Shown here one piece after another: positions 8,172-16,457 of a stretch of DNA of 64,000 nt. The first letter of the stretch is position 1. Each line of letters starts with the position of its first letter. The notes below the pieces were generated by a model that was given only the letters and a program-made list of their open reading frames with translations, searched no databases and was not told the origin of the DNA. The position numbers and the translations under genes were made by a program. Source of the stretch: Sphingobium algorifonticola (GTDB lineage Bacteria > Pseudomonadota > Alphaproteobacteria > Sphingomonadales > Sphingomonadaceae); contig NZ_RZUL01000003.1 in assembly GCF_004005485.1 (NCBI RefSeq), forward strand, positions 62,001 through 126,000. The letters are read 5' to 3'.

Positions 8172-9581
8172 TCAGTCCTGCAGGACCCAGGTGTCCTTGA
8201 CGCCACCGCCCTGGCTGGAATTGACGACAAGCGATCCCTCGGTCAACGCGACCCGGGTAAGGCCGCCGGGAACAAGCCGCAGTTGCTTGCCGACGAGGCA
8301 ATAGGGCCGGAAATCCGCATGCCGCTCGACCACGCTGGCAGGCCCCAGGGTAGGTACGGTCGAAAGATCGAGCGTTGGCTGGGCAATGAATTCGGAAGGG
8401 TTGGCGCGGATGCGATCAGCATAGGCCGCCACTTCCTCCCTGGTCGACTTGGGACCGATCAGCATGCCGTATCCGCCCGACCCGTGTACTTCCTTCGCCA
8501 CCAGCTCATGCAGATGTTCGAGCACATAGGCGCATTCGTCGGGCTTTGCACATTGCCAGGTCTGGATGTTCGACAGCACCGGCTGTTCGCCCAGATAAAA
8601 GCGGATCATTTCGGGAACATAGGTATAGACGGCTTTGTCGTCCGCTATCCCCGCGCCGGGTGCCGAACAGAGCGTGACACCGCCGTTGCGATAGACGTTG
8701 AAAATGCCCGGAATGCCCAGCAGGCTGGCAGGGTTGAACGCCAGCGGATCGAGATATTCGTCGTCGATCCGGCGATAGATGACATCAACGGCGGTCGGTC
8801 CGCCGGTGGTTTTCATCCACACCCGCCCGTCCTCGACAAACAGGTCCATCGGCTCGACAAGCTCGACGCCCATCAGGTCGGCGAGGAAGCTGTGCTCATA
8901 ATAGGCGCTGTTGAGCGACCCCGGCGTCAGCACGACAACAACCGGGTCGGTCTTGCAAGCCGGCGGGGCGACTTCCTTCAAGCTCTTGAGCAATTCCGCG
9001 GGGTAATCGTCGACAGGGGCAACGATCCCCTGACCGAATAGGTCCGGGAACATGCGCGTCATGATCTCGCGGTTTTCGAGCATATACGAAACGCCGGACG
9101 GCGTACGGCAATTGTCTTCCAGTACCTCGAACCGGTCCGGCCCGGTCCGCACGATGTCAATGCCCACAATATGGCTGTAGACCTTGCCTGGCGGAGAAAA
9201 TCCCGCCATCTCAGGTAGATAGGCACTGTTGCCATAAATGATCTCGCCCGGAATGATGCCGGCACGGATGATTTCGCCACGATGGTAGACATCGTGCAGG
9301 AAAGCGTTGAGTGCGCGCGTCCGCTGGCGGATTCCGCGATCGAGCACACGCCATTCCCGCGCGGTGAATATACGCGGGAGAAGATCGAACGGGATCAGCC
9401 GCTCGGGATCACCACCTTCTCCATAAACCGCAAAGGTGATGCCGATGCGCCGGAAAATCGCTTCGGCTTCCTCCAGTCGGCGGTTGAGACCCGCTATGCC
9501 CGTCCGTTCGACCCAGCTTTGCACCTCCGCATAACAATCACGGACCGCATTCTGGCTGTCGAGCATTTCGTAGAAGGGCAA
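8172..9581 (-). CDS. Circularly permuted type 2 ATP-grasp protein (putative amide/peptide ligase)
   Basis: A 469-residue circularly permuted ATP-grasp protein, first gene of the Anbu unit. Visible family segments are GEIIYGNSAYLPEMAG, the acidic EVLEDNCRTPSGVSYMLENR (ATP/Mg site), VVLTPGSLNSAYYEHSFLA, DVIYRRIDDEYLDP and KEVHGSGGYGMLIGP. The fold usually forms an acyl-phosphate and joins it to an amine. The predicted start is a TTG at 9581, backed by AAGGA seven bases upstream; an ATG five codons in (9566) lacks such a site. The gap to urtE (9582-9705) should carry the promoter for the cluster. Confidence 0.92.
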   Translation of the reverse strand: MPFYEMLDSQNAVRDCYAEVQSWVERTGIAGLNRRLEEAEAIFRRIGITFAVYGEGGDPERLIPFDLLPRIFTAREWRVLDRGIRQRTRALNAFLHDVYHRGEIIRAGIIPGEIIYGNSAYLPEMAGFSPPGKVYSHIVGIDIVRTGPDRFEVLEDNCRTPSGVSYMLENREIMTRMFPDLFGQGIVAPVDDYPAELLKSLKEVAPPACKTDPVVVVLTPGSLNSAYYEHSFLADLMGVELVEPMDLFVEDGRVWMKTTGGPTAVDVIYRRIDDEYLDPLAFNPASLLGIPGIFNVYRNGGVTLCSAPGAGIADDKAVYTYVPEMIRFYLGEQPVLSNIQTWQCAKPDECAYVLEHLHELVAKEVHGSGGYGMLIGPKSTREEVAAYADRIRANPSEFIAQPTLDLSTVPTLGPASVVERHADFRPYCLVGKQLRLVPGGLTRVALTEGSLVVNSSQGGGVKDTWVLQD

Positions 9582-9705
9582 TAGGGGATCCTTGGCTCGA
9601 TCTATGGTCTATTGAACGGTTGTGCGCCGCAGCATTACTGCAAGGCATGATCGATAATGCAAGAACAAAGTGCCGGGGGGAAGCCCCTACGCGCGCCTGT
9701 TGGCA

Positions 9706-10422
9706 TCAGATCTGGATAAAATGCGCGACGTCGCTGGCAGGGGCATCGGCTATCCTGCCTTGCTGAAGGATCCGGCCATTCTGCATCGCGCTGTAATTGT
9801 CGGCAAAGCGCCACACGAAATCGAGATATTGTTCGACGAGCAGGATCGTCATGCCGAGCGTATCACGCACATGGACCAGCGCCGCCTCGATTTGCTGGAC
9901 GACATTGGGCTGGATGCCTTCGGTCGGTTCGTCGAGCAGCAACAGGGTGGGACGTCCCGCCAGTGCACGCCCGATCGCGAGTTGCTGTTGTTCACCGCCG
10001 GACAGGAACCCCCCTGCCCGGTTGCGAATGTCGTACAGTTTTGGAAAAAGGTCGAAGATGTGCTGGGGTATCCCGTGCTTTGTGTTGCTTCGATCGCCTG
10101 AAGCGGAAAGTCCCGTTTCCAGATTTTCCATTACGGTCAGCTGAGGAAAGATATGCCGCCCCTGCGGCACGAAGCCGACGCCGGCCTTGGCCCGCTTATG
10201 CGGCGGAAGCGCCGAAATGTCTGTTCCATCGAACAGGATGCGCCCGGTTTTTGCCGGACGTGTACCCATGATCGCATGGAGCAGAGTTGTCTTGCCGACG
10301 CCGTTGCGGCCGATCAGGGCCATCACCTTGCCGCGCGGCAGCAGAAGGTCGATGTCCCAAAGAACGTCGCTCTGCCCATAAGCACAAGACAGGCCCGCGA
10401 TGTCGAGCAGCGCATCGCTCAC
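9706..10422 (-). CDS. urtE: Urea ABC transporter ATP-binding subunit UrtE
   Basis: A 238-residue ABC ATPase of the LivF/UrtE type. Walker A is GRNGVGKTTLLH, the signature LSGGEQQQLAIGRAL, and Walker B LLLLDEPTEGIQPN. It is the last gene of urtABCDE, overlapping urtD by 4 bp (ATGA at 10419-10422). With UrtD it should power urea import through the UrtBC channel. A weak hairpin with arms GGGG/CCCC at about 9675-9688 just past the stop may end the transcript. Confidence 0.95.
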   Translation of the reverse strand: MSDALLDIAGLSCAYGQSDVLWDIDLLLPRGKVMALIGRNGVGKTTLLHAIMGTRPAKTGRILFDGTDISALPPHKRAKAGVGFVPQGRHIFPQLTVMENLETGLSASGDRSNTKHGIPQHIFDLFPKLYDIRNRAGGFLSGGEQQQLAIGRALAGRPTLLLLDEPTEGIQPNVVQQIEAALVHVRDTLGMTILLVEQYLDFVWRFADNYSAMQNGRILQQGRIADAPASDVAHFIQI

Positions 10423-11177
10423 GCTGCATGCCCCAGATAGACGGCGGCCACTTCAGCATCCGCACGGATTTCGGCGATGCTCCCCTGTTTGAGGAACTTG
10501 CCCTGATGCATGACCGTGACGGACGCCTGCAATTGCTCGACGAAGCTCATGTCGTGATCGATCACCAGCACCGTGCGGCTCGCGCCCAGCCCCAGAATGA
10601 GCTGCGCCGTACGGCTCGTTTCCGCGGGTCCCATACCGGCGGTCGGTTCATCGAGCAGCAGCAGTTCCGCGCCCGTCGCCACGACCATGCCGATTTCCAG
10701 CCACTGCTTTTCCCCATGTGAGAGCGCCCCTGCTTCGTCGCCTGCCCGTTCCGCCAGGCCGATCGTTTCCAGCACTTCGTCGATCGTCGCGCGCTCGGCG
10801 GCGGGAATGCCCAACCCCATGCTCTTCCACCAGCGGCGGTCCTTGCGCGCCGCGAGCGCGAGATTATTGCGTACACTCAAAGTCGGGAGCACGCCCGGAG
10901 CCTGAAACTTGCGGCAGATACCCCGTCCCACGATCGCCTGTTCGGGCAAGCCGCTGATATCCTCGCCGCGGAACAGCACCCGACCGCTACTGGGGCGGAC
11001 ACGACCGATGATCGTATCGCATAAGGTCGATTTGCCTGCACCATTGGGGCCGATCACCACGCGGGTTTCGCCGCGCTGGAGCGTCATGCTGAAATTGTCG
11101 AGCGCCTTGAATCCGCTGTAGTCGATCGTGACGCCATCGACGCTGAGCAGCAGATCGGCAACCGCAGAGCTACTCAT
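10419..11177 (-). CDS. urtD: Urea ABC transporter ATP-binding subunit UrtD
   Basis: A 252-residue ABC ATPase of the LivG/UrtD type. It starts at ATG 11177 (MSSSAVADLLLSVDG), which overlaps the urtC stop by 4 bp. An open frame continues upstream but is only a shadow of urtC. Walker A is GPNGAGKSTLCD, the signature LSHGEKQWLEIG and Walker B LLLLDEPTAGM. The His in place of Gly in the LSGGE signature (LSHGE) is typical of UrtD. It partners UrtE. Confidence 0.95.
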   Translation of the reverse strand: MSSSAVADLLLSVDGVTIDYSGFKALDNFSMTLQRGETRVVIGPNGAGKSTLCDTIIGRVRPSSGRVLFRGEDISGLPEQAIVGRGICRKFQAPGVLPTLSVRNNLALAARKDRRWWKSMGLGIPAAERATIDEVLETIGLAERAGDEAGALSHGEKQWLEIGMVVATGAELLLLDEPTAGMGPAETSRTAQLILGLGASRTVLVIDHDMSFVEQLQASVTVMHQGKFLKQGSIAEIRADAEVAAVYLGHAA

Positions 11178-12202
11178 GCGCGCTTGCTCGCCACCAGCCC
11201 GGCGAGGCCGTTGGGCAGCAGAGTGACGACCAGAATGAACAGCAGCCCCATCAGGTACAGCCAGAGTTCCGGGAAGGCGCTGGAGACAGCATCGCGCGCG
11301 ATATTGACAAGCAGCGCGCCGACGATGGCACCGGCCAGGCTGTAACGCCCGCCGATCGCTACCCATACGACCATTTCGATCGATGGGACGACGCCGATGA
11401 GAGCGGGCGAAACGACCCCGGCGTGCAGCGTGAAGAGCGCGCCTGCTATACCCGCCAGCATTGCGGCAATTGCGAAGGCGACGACTTTGAACGGTGTAGG
11501 GTTGTAGCCGAGAAAACGGATGCGATTTTCGCCATCGCGCGCCGCGCGCAGAAGCATGCCGAAGCGCGAGGCGAGCAGAAGGCGTACGCCGCAATAGCTG
11601 GCGACCAGTAGCGCCAGCGTCAGCCAGTAAAGCGCCGCGGGAACACCGGGACTCGATAGTCCCACGCCGAAAATCCCGTAGAAATCGGTAAGGCCGTTGA
11701 ACCCGCCGGTCACGTCCTGACGACTGATGATCAAGGTGGCGAAAGCCAGCGCCAGCGCCTGCGTAATGAGGGCAAAATAGGTGCCGCCGACCCGCCTGTG
11801 GAACACCGCCCAGGCAAACAAACTGCCCACCAGAACCGGAACAAAGAGGATGGCGGCAATGGCAAATGTCGGGCTGGCGAACGGTGCCCACCAGAACGGC
11901 AGGCTTTCCTGACCACTCCACAGCATGAAATCGGGCAATTCGCCCTCCGGCAGATCGGCCATCTTCATATGCATAGCGATGGCATAGCCGCCGATGCCGA
12001 AGAACACCCCCTGCCCCAGGCTCAAAATGCCGCCATGCCCCCAGATGAGGACGATGCCGAGGGCGAGGATCGCCATGGCCATGAAGCGTGCGAGCAGGTT
12101 GAGATCATAGGCGGACAGCGCAAACGGCGCGACGATGGCAAGCACAAGCAACAGCCACGGCAATGCCTTGGACACGCGTTGCAGAAGCGTCGGATCAGAC
12201 AT
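11174..12202 (-). CDS. urtC: Urea ABC transporter permease UrtC
   Basis: A 342-residue inner-membrane permease of the LivM/UrtC family with about nine to ten hydrophobic segments. It shows the family motif LIWGHGGILSLGQGVFFGIGGYA near residues 47-69 and GVVPSIEMVVWVAIGGR in the cytoplasmic coupling region. The length and order (after urtB, before urtD) are those of the standard urea/short-amide transporter. It overlaps urtB by 8 bp and urtD by 4 bp. Confidence 0.95.
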   Translation of the reverse strand: MSDPTLLQRVSKALPWLLLVLAIVAPFALSAYDLNLLARFMAMAILALGIVLIWGHGGILSLGQGVFFGIGGYAIAMHMKMADLPEGELPDFMLWSGQESLPFWWAPFASPTFAIAAILFVPVLVGSLFAWAVFHRRVGGTYFALITQALALAFATLIISRQDVTGGFNGLTDFYGIFGVGLSSPGVPAALYWLTLALLVASYCGVRLLLASRFGMLLRAARDGENRIRFLGYNPTPFKVVAFAIAAMLAGIAGALFTLHAGVVSPALIGVVPSIEMVVWVAIGGRYSLAGAIVGALLVNIARDAVSSAFPELWLYLMGLLFILVVTLLPNGLAGLVASKRA

Positions 12203-13085
12203 CGAGCGCGCGCGTCCTGACCGCGATCACGCCTTGCGGGCGGACCTGAATGAACAGCACGACGAAGACCAGCAGCAGCATCTGTGCGACACTGACGTCC
12301 ACGAAAATCTGCGCGAGTGCGGAGAACAGGCCAAGGATTGCGGCCGCTGCTGTGGTGCCGACGATACTGCCAAGGCCCCCCATCACAACGACAAGAAACG
12401 CCGGAATGATATAGCTTTGGCCGACATTGGGCGTCACCGGGCCGAGCAGCGCCAGCATGACCCCGGCCAGCCCGGCAATCCCCGCGCCGAGGCAAAATAT
12501 CGTGAAGTCGACGCGCTTCACGTCAATGCCGGTCGCCGCCGCCATCATCCGGTCCTGGTTGACCGCCCTGACCAGCAGGCCGATGCGGCTGCGCAACAAC
12601 AACAGCGCCAGACTGCCCAGCACCAGGACTGCAACCGCAATGATGAAGATGCGCGCCGACGGAATCGTCACGCCAGCCAGCGCGATGCTACCCGACAGCC
12701 AATCCGGCGCGCGCACTTCCACGCCGACCGCGCCGAACAGGTCACGCGCGCCCTGTTGCAGGATCAGGCTGACGCCCCAGGTCGCCAGTAACGTATCAAG
12801 GGGACGAGCGGACAGCCGCCGGATCAGCGTCGACTGGATCAATCCGCCCATCGCCGCTGCTCCGACAAATGCCACCGGAATCGCCAGAATGATGCCTGCC
12901 GCGCCCGGCACGACCAGCAGTGTCATCCAGGCGAGATAGCCGCCTAGCATCAACATTTCGCCATGCGCCATGTTGATGACACGCATCAACCCGAAGCTGA
13001 GCGCCAGACCGAGCGAGGCCAGCAGATACAGCGAGGCGACGGAAAAGCCGTTGAACAGCTGATTGAGGAAGAGCGTCGCGTCCAT
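12195..13085 (-). CDS. urtB: Urea ABC transporter permease UrtB
   Basis: A 296-residue permease of the LivH/UrtB family, with about eight hydrophobic helices. Diagnostic segments are LGLALSFGLMRVINMAHGEM near residues 26-45 and VVVMGGLGSIVGTTAAA near residue 235. Many database UrtB proteins carry a long N-terminal periplasmic extension; this one is the short core form. It lies 71 bp after urtA, so it is in the same transcript. Confidence 0.94.
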   Translation of the reverse strand: MDATLFLNQLFNGFSVASLYLLASLGLALSFGLMRVINMAHGEMLMLGGYLAWMTLLVVPGAAGIILAIPVAFVGAAAMGGLIQSTLIRRLSARPLDTLLATWGVSLILQQGARDLFGAVGVEVRAPDWLSGSIALAGVTIPSARIFIIAVAVLVLGSLALLLLRSRIGLLVRAVNQDRMMAAATGIDVKRVDFTIFCLGAGIAGLAGVMLALLGPVTPNVGQSYIIPAFLVVVMGGLGSIVGTTAAAAILGLFSALAQIFVDVSVAQMLLLVFVVLFIQVRPQGVIAVRTRALDV

Positions 13086-13156
13086 AATCAGCTATCCGTT
13101 CGCCAGCGAGCTTCGATGAGCTCGGCCCGAACGGATATTGAGACCATCATCCGTCC

Positions 13157-14383
13157 TCAAATCTTGCAGCTCTTGCCCGGAAAAGCGAGCGCATCATAAG
13201 GTTCTGGCGCAATGTCGCTGCCGCTGTCGGCGATAATCTCGAACTGCCCGTCGGCTTTCAGCTTGCCGATATAGGCTTTCTGGACAAGGCTCTGGTTCGC
13301 GGCGAAGGAAACTTTGCCCATCGGCGTATCGAAGCTGCCCAGTGTCGCGGCAGCCTTGCGCACCGCTTCCGGCTCGAAGCTTTTGGCCTTTTCCACCGCA
13401 GCCTTCCACGCCCATACGTCGAGATAGCCGTGGACCATCGGATCGGTAATCGCCGCGTCCTTGCCGAACTTCGCCTTGTACGCGGCTATGAACTTCGCGT
13501 TGGCCTCGCCTGTCAGGCTCTGGAAATAATTCCACGCGGCATAGCTTCCCTCGACCAGCCCCGCACCCATCGCCTGCGCCTCTTGCTCACCGATCGAAAA
13601 GGACATGACCGGCAGCGTCTTGGGCGAAAGACCCGCGGCCTGCATCTGCTTGAAGAAGGCGACATTGCTGTCGCCGTTCAATGTATTGATGATGATGGCA
13701 GGCTTGGCTTGCTGGATCTTGGCGATAACCCCGGAAAAGTCGGTTCCGCCCAGAGGTACATAGGCTTCACCGGCAACCGTCATCCCGCCCTTTTCGATAT
13801 GCTTCTTCAGGATCAGGTTCGCGGTACGCGGATAAACATAGTCCGAACCGACCAGAAAGTAGCTTTTGTAACCCTGTTCCACCGCCCATTTGAGCGCGGG
13901 CAACGCCTGCTGATTGGGCTGTGCGCCCGAGTACATGATGTTGGGCGAACATTCATTGCCTTCGAACTGGACGGGGTACCACAGAAGGTTCTTCGTCCGT
14001 TCGAACACGGGCAGCATCGCCTTGCGACTGGCCGATGTCCAGCCGCCGAAAACCGTTGAAACCCCGTCATTCTCGATCAGCTTCGAAGCCTTTTGTGCGA
14101 AGGTAGACGGGTCGGACGCACCGTCTTCCACTACAGCATTGATTGTCTTGCCCAGCACGCCGCCTGCGGCGTTGATTTCCTCGATCGCGAGCATTTCGGC
14201 GTTCTTGACCGTGATTTCACTGATCGCCATCGTGCCGGTCAGCGACTGGAGTACGCCCACAGACACGGTGTTGCCATCGGGCGCATCGCCCGCGCCGCCC
14301 CCGGACGAGCAGGCACCAAGCGACAGTGCACTGCACATGCTCGCCAAGACGAGTAAGCGGGATGCCCGAATCCGACCGATCAT
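13157..14383 (-). CDS. urtA: Urea ABC transporter substrate-binding lipoprotein UrtA
   Basis: A 408-residue periplasmic binding protein of the UrtA/FmdD type. The chosen start is ATG 14383, which has AGGAG upstream and gives MIGRIRASRLLVLASMCSAL ending in the lipobox LGAC, so it is a lipoprotein; a frame open to 14542 is not needed. Family segments are VGVLQSLTGTMAISE, NAEMLAIEEINAAGGVLG, GGWTSASRKAMLPVFE and NLLWYPVQFEGNECSPN. The binding-site type fits urea or short amides. An 18-bp conserved motif lies about 92 bp upstream (14476-14493), and a PPIase/HupE unit diverges from it. Confidence 0.95.
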   Translation of the reverse strand: MIGRIRASRLLVLASMCSALSLGACSSGGGAGDAPDGNTVSVGVLQSLTGTMAISEITVKNAEMLAIEEINAAGGVLGKTINAVVEDGASDPSTFAQKASKLIENDGVSTVFGGWTSASRKAMLPVFERTKNLLWYPVQFEGNECSPNIMYSGAQPNQQALPALKWAVEQGYKSYFLVGSDYVYPRTANLILKKHIEKGGMTVAGEAYVPLGGTDFSGVIAKIQQAKPAIIINTLNGDSNVAFFKQMQAAGLSPKTLPVMSFSIGEQEAQAMGAGLVEGSYAAWNYFQSLTGEANAKFIAAYKAKFGKDAAITDPMVHGYLDVWAWKAAVEKAKSFEPEAVRKAAATLGSFDTPMGKVSFAANQSLVQKAYIGKLKADGQFEIIADSGSDIAPEPYDALAFPGKSCKI

Positions 14384-14475
14384 ATGCTTAAGCTCCTGAG
14401 CGTCCGAACGCATGGCGTCGACGCATCCCCTGTTATGCCCGCCACTAGAGCTATGGACTGGCGCGCTGTCACCGT

Positions 14476-14493
14476 ATGCGTCATTTGACGTAG
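14476..14493 (-). promoter_or_regulatory. Conserved 18-bp motif, copy 1 (upstream of urtA)
   Basis: Read toward urtA the sequence is CTACGTCAAATGACGCAT, followed by ACGG. It matches the other four copies in TACGTCA exactly and differs in the CCCCAT half (GACGCAT). It lies about 92 bp before the urtA ATG and about 70 bp before the divergent PPIase gene, so it could serve both. This copy also forms a near-palindrome (TGCGTCA-TT-TGACGTA). Confidence 0.65.
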
Positions 14494-14563
14494 GCAAATG
14501 GCATGGCATCGGGATAGTGTCGTGCCCATCAACGCATGGCATCGCGATCAGGGGCAGGAACGC

Positions 14564-15463
14564 ATGGCAGGGGCTTTAGAAACAAGGCGTCAAGCAAAGC
14601 AGGCCGATGGTCGGACTGCCTTGGGACCAAGCGTGAAAGCGATAATGGTCTGGCTTCGTCAAGGCGTCTTAACCAAGGCGTTCGCGCGGGTCGTACGCGA
14701 CCCTTTGTTCAGTTTCCTGCTGGTCGGCGCGGCAATCTTTGCCGGTTACGCCGTGATTGAGCAGCAGCGCAATCCCGCTGTGCGCTACACGCCCGAAGCG
14801 GAAAAGGCGCTGGTCGACGAGTTCGAAATGCTCTCTGGCCGCAAGGCGGATGCAGCTGACCGCGCCCGTATCGAAAAGAACTTCATAACGGGCGAGCTGC
14901 TGTTCCGCGAGGCTATCGACCGGAACATGCATCTGACCGATGGCGAAACCCGCGCGCGGCTGACCGACAAGGTGCGTTACCTTATTGCGGGTGCCCCGGT
15001 CGAGCCGACCGAGGAGCAATTGGTCGATCATTATTCCAACAATATTGCGCTTTACCGCTCGGAACCGAAAACGACCTTCAGTCAAATTTTCCGGTCGACC
15101 AAGCCGGGCGACAGCGCTGCGATTCTTGCGGCGCTCAACAGCGGTCAGACAGTGCCGGGTGACGATTTCTGGCTGGGAAGCGCCTACCCCGCCTATGGCG
15201 ATTCCATGGTGCGGGGCATATTCGGCCAGCCGTTCGTCACGCGGTTGAAGGAAGCGCAAGAGGGTGTGTGGTTTGGCCCGGTCCAGTCGCCGCGAGGCTG
15301 GCATTTCGTGCGCAAGACGGGCAGCATCGCACCGGCCCTGATGCCCTATTCCGCCGTGAGGGATCAGGTGCGGCAGGATTATATGATGGCCCGGACCAAT
15401 GCCGCCATCGATGGAGCGATCGGCAAGCTCAAGGAGAAGTTCGATGTCGAAGTGGTTCGCTAG
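14564..15463 (+). CDS. Membrane-anchored peptidyl-prolyl cis-trans isomerase, PpiC type
   Basis: About 299 residues from ATG 14564, which has GGGGCAGGA upstream; an internal ATG at 14645 and a longer reading from 14498 are also possible. A single membrane helix (FSFLLVGAAIFAGYAVIE) is followed by a SurA/PpiC-like chaperone region and a rotamase domain ending SPRGWHFVRKTGSIAP. It should face the periplasm and help fold exported proteins. The end overlaps the HupE/UreJ gene by 20 bp, so the two are one unit. In sphingomonads such PPIase genes often precede HupE/UreJ genes, but the link is only contextual. Confidence 0.85.
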   Translation: MAGALETRRQAKQADGRTALGPSVKAIMVWLRQGVLTKAFARVVRDPLFSFLLVGAAIFAGYAVIEQQRNPAVRYTPEAEKALVDEFEMLSGRKADAADRARIEKNFITGELLFREAIDRNMHLTDGETRARLTDKVRYLIAGAPVEPTEEQLVDHYSNNIALYRSEPKTTFSQIFRSTKPGDSAAILAALNSGQTVPGDDFWLGSAYPAYGDSMVRGIFGQPFVTRLKEAQEGVWFGPVQSPRGWHFVRKTGSIAPALMPYSAVRDQVRQDYMMARTNAAIDGAIGKLKEKFDVEVVR

Positions 15464-16457
15464 GCTGCGTCTTGCGCTTGTCGCGCTGGCGGTGCTGGTG
15501 CCTGGCGCAGCGCAAGCCGATATCTTCATGTCAGCGGATTTCGCCCTGTCTCGGGACGAAGACCCCGGCAGCTATGAGCTGACGGTCGGCTTGCCCGAAG
15601 CCATCGGAACGCCTGCACCGATCGTCTGGCCGGAAGGCTGCGCGCAGACCGGGGTGACGCGCCAGACCAGCGGTGGTCGCGCACAATATGCCTTCGCCTT
15701 CACCTGTGACCGCCCCTTTCGCGCTGGCGACATTATCCAGACCCCGTGGAAAGCCGACGGTGGGCGTTTCGTCACAAATGTGATGGGCGCGCAGGTCGAT
15801 CGCAGCCTGGCCGGCAGCAGTGAAGGCATCGCTCTGCCGGTCGGCGAAACGGCCGCGGCCGAGCGCAGCCTGGGGCAGATCGGGCGCGAGTTTCTGGCAC
15901 AGGGCGTCTGGCATATCTGGCTGGGCTGGGATCACCTTGCCTTTGTCCTGTGTCTGTGTCTTTTAGCGCGCGGTCGTGCGTTGCTGATGCTCGTCACGGC
16001 CTTTACGATCGGCCATTCGGTGTCTCTGGCGCTCGCCTTTTTCGAGCTGGTCCGTATCCCGATACCGCCGGTTGAGGCGACAATCGCGCTCTCGATTGCT
16101 TTCATGGCGCGGGAGGCATTGATGCTACGGCAGGACGACGGACAGGGTTCGGACCAGTCGGCTTTCCGCAGGCAAATCACGATCGTATCGCTGTTCGGTC
16201 TGCTGCATGGTCTGGGTTTTGCTACCGCCCTCGGTGAACTCGGGGTGGGCGCGGGCGAACGTTTTCCGGCGCTGATCTTCTTCAATCTGGGGGTTGAAAC
16301 CGGGCAACTGCTGTTCGTCGGTGCCGTAACCCTGATTATGGTCGGTCTGCGGCGCGTGTCGCTGGCGCAGCCGGTGCGCGTGGCGGCGCTCTATGGCGTC
16401 GGGATCATCGGCTGCTTCTGGATGGTGGAGCGTGTCGTCGGCTTTGGCGCGGCCTGA
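15444..16457 (+). CDS. HupE/UreJ family membrane protein
   Basis: A 337-residue protein. The start at 15444 has a strong AAGGAG site eight bases upstream and gives a signal peptide (MSKWFARLRLALVALAVLVPG, cut near AQADI). About 130 residues of exported beta-rich domain come next. A C-terminal membrane domain with around six helices carries the HupE/UreJ pattern H-x-x-x-G-x-D-H (VWHIWLGWDHLAF) and LFGLLHGLGFATAL. The family is linked to nickel uptake for hydrogenase and urease; a role in nickel supply to the urease at 27-32 kb is plausible but unproven. The gene diverges from urtA across motif copy 1. Confidence 0.87.
   Translation: MSKWFARLRLALVALAVLVPGAAQADIFMSADFALSRDEDPGSYELTVGLPEAIGTPAPIVWPEGCAQTGVTRQTSGGRAQYAFAFTCDRPFRAGDIIQTPWKADGGRFVTNVMGAQVDRSLAGSSEGIALPVGETAAAERSLGQIGREFLAQGVWHIWLGWDHLAFVLCLCLLARGRALLMLVTAFTIGHSVSLALAFFELVRIPIPPVEATIALSIAFMAREALMLRQDDGQGSDQSAFRRQITIVSLFGLLHGLGFATALGELGVGAGERFPALIFFNLGVETGQLLFVGAVTLIMVGLRRVSLAQPVRVAALYGVGIIGCFWMVERVVGFGAA

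Noticed and set aside
10419..11921. A 500-codon reading of urtD
   Set aside because: The first half is a shadow of urtC; the ABC domain begins at ATG 11177, which overlaps the urtC stop.
14476..14493. Reading TTGACG of the shared motif as a plain -35 hexamer
   Set aside because: The motif extends over 18 bp with a conserved CCCCAT half, points away from the gene when read as TTGACG in most copies, and lacks a consistent -10 box at 17 bp.
13086..14560. Sigma-54 promoter before urtA
   Set aside because: I looked for the TGGCAC-N5-TTGC pattern expected of nitrogen-controlled promoters in the gap and found no convincing match.
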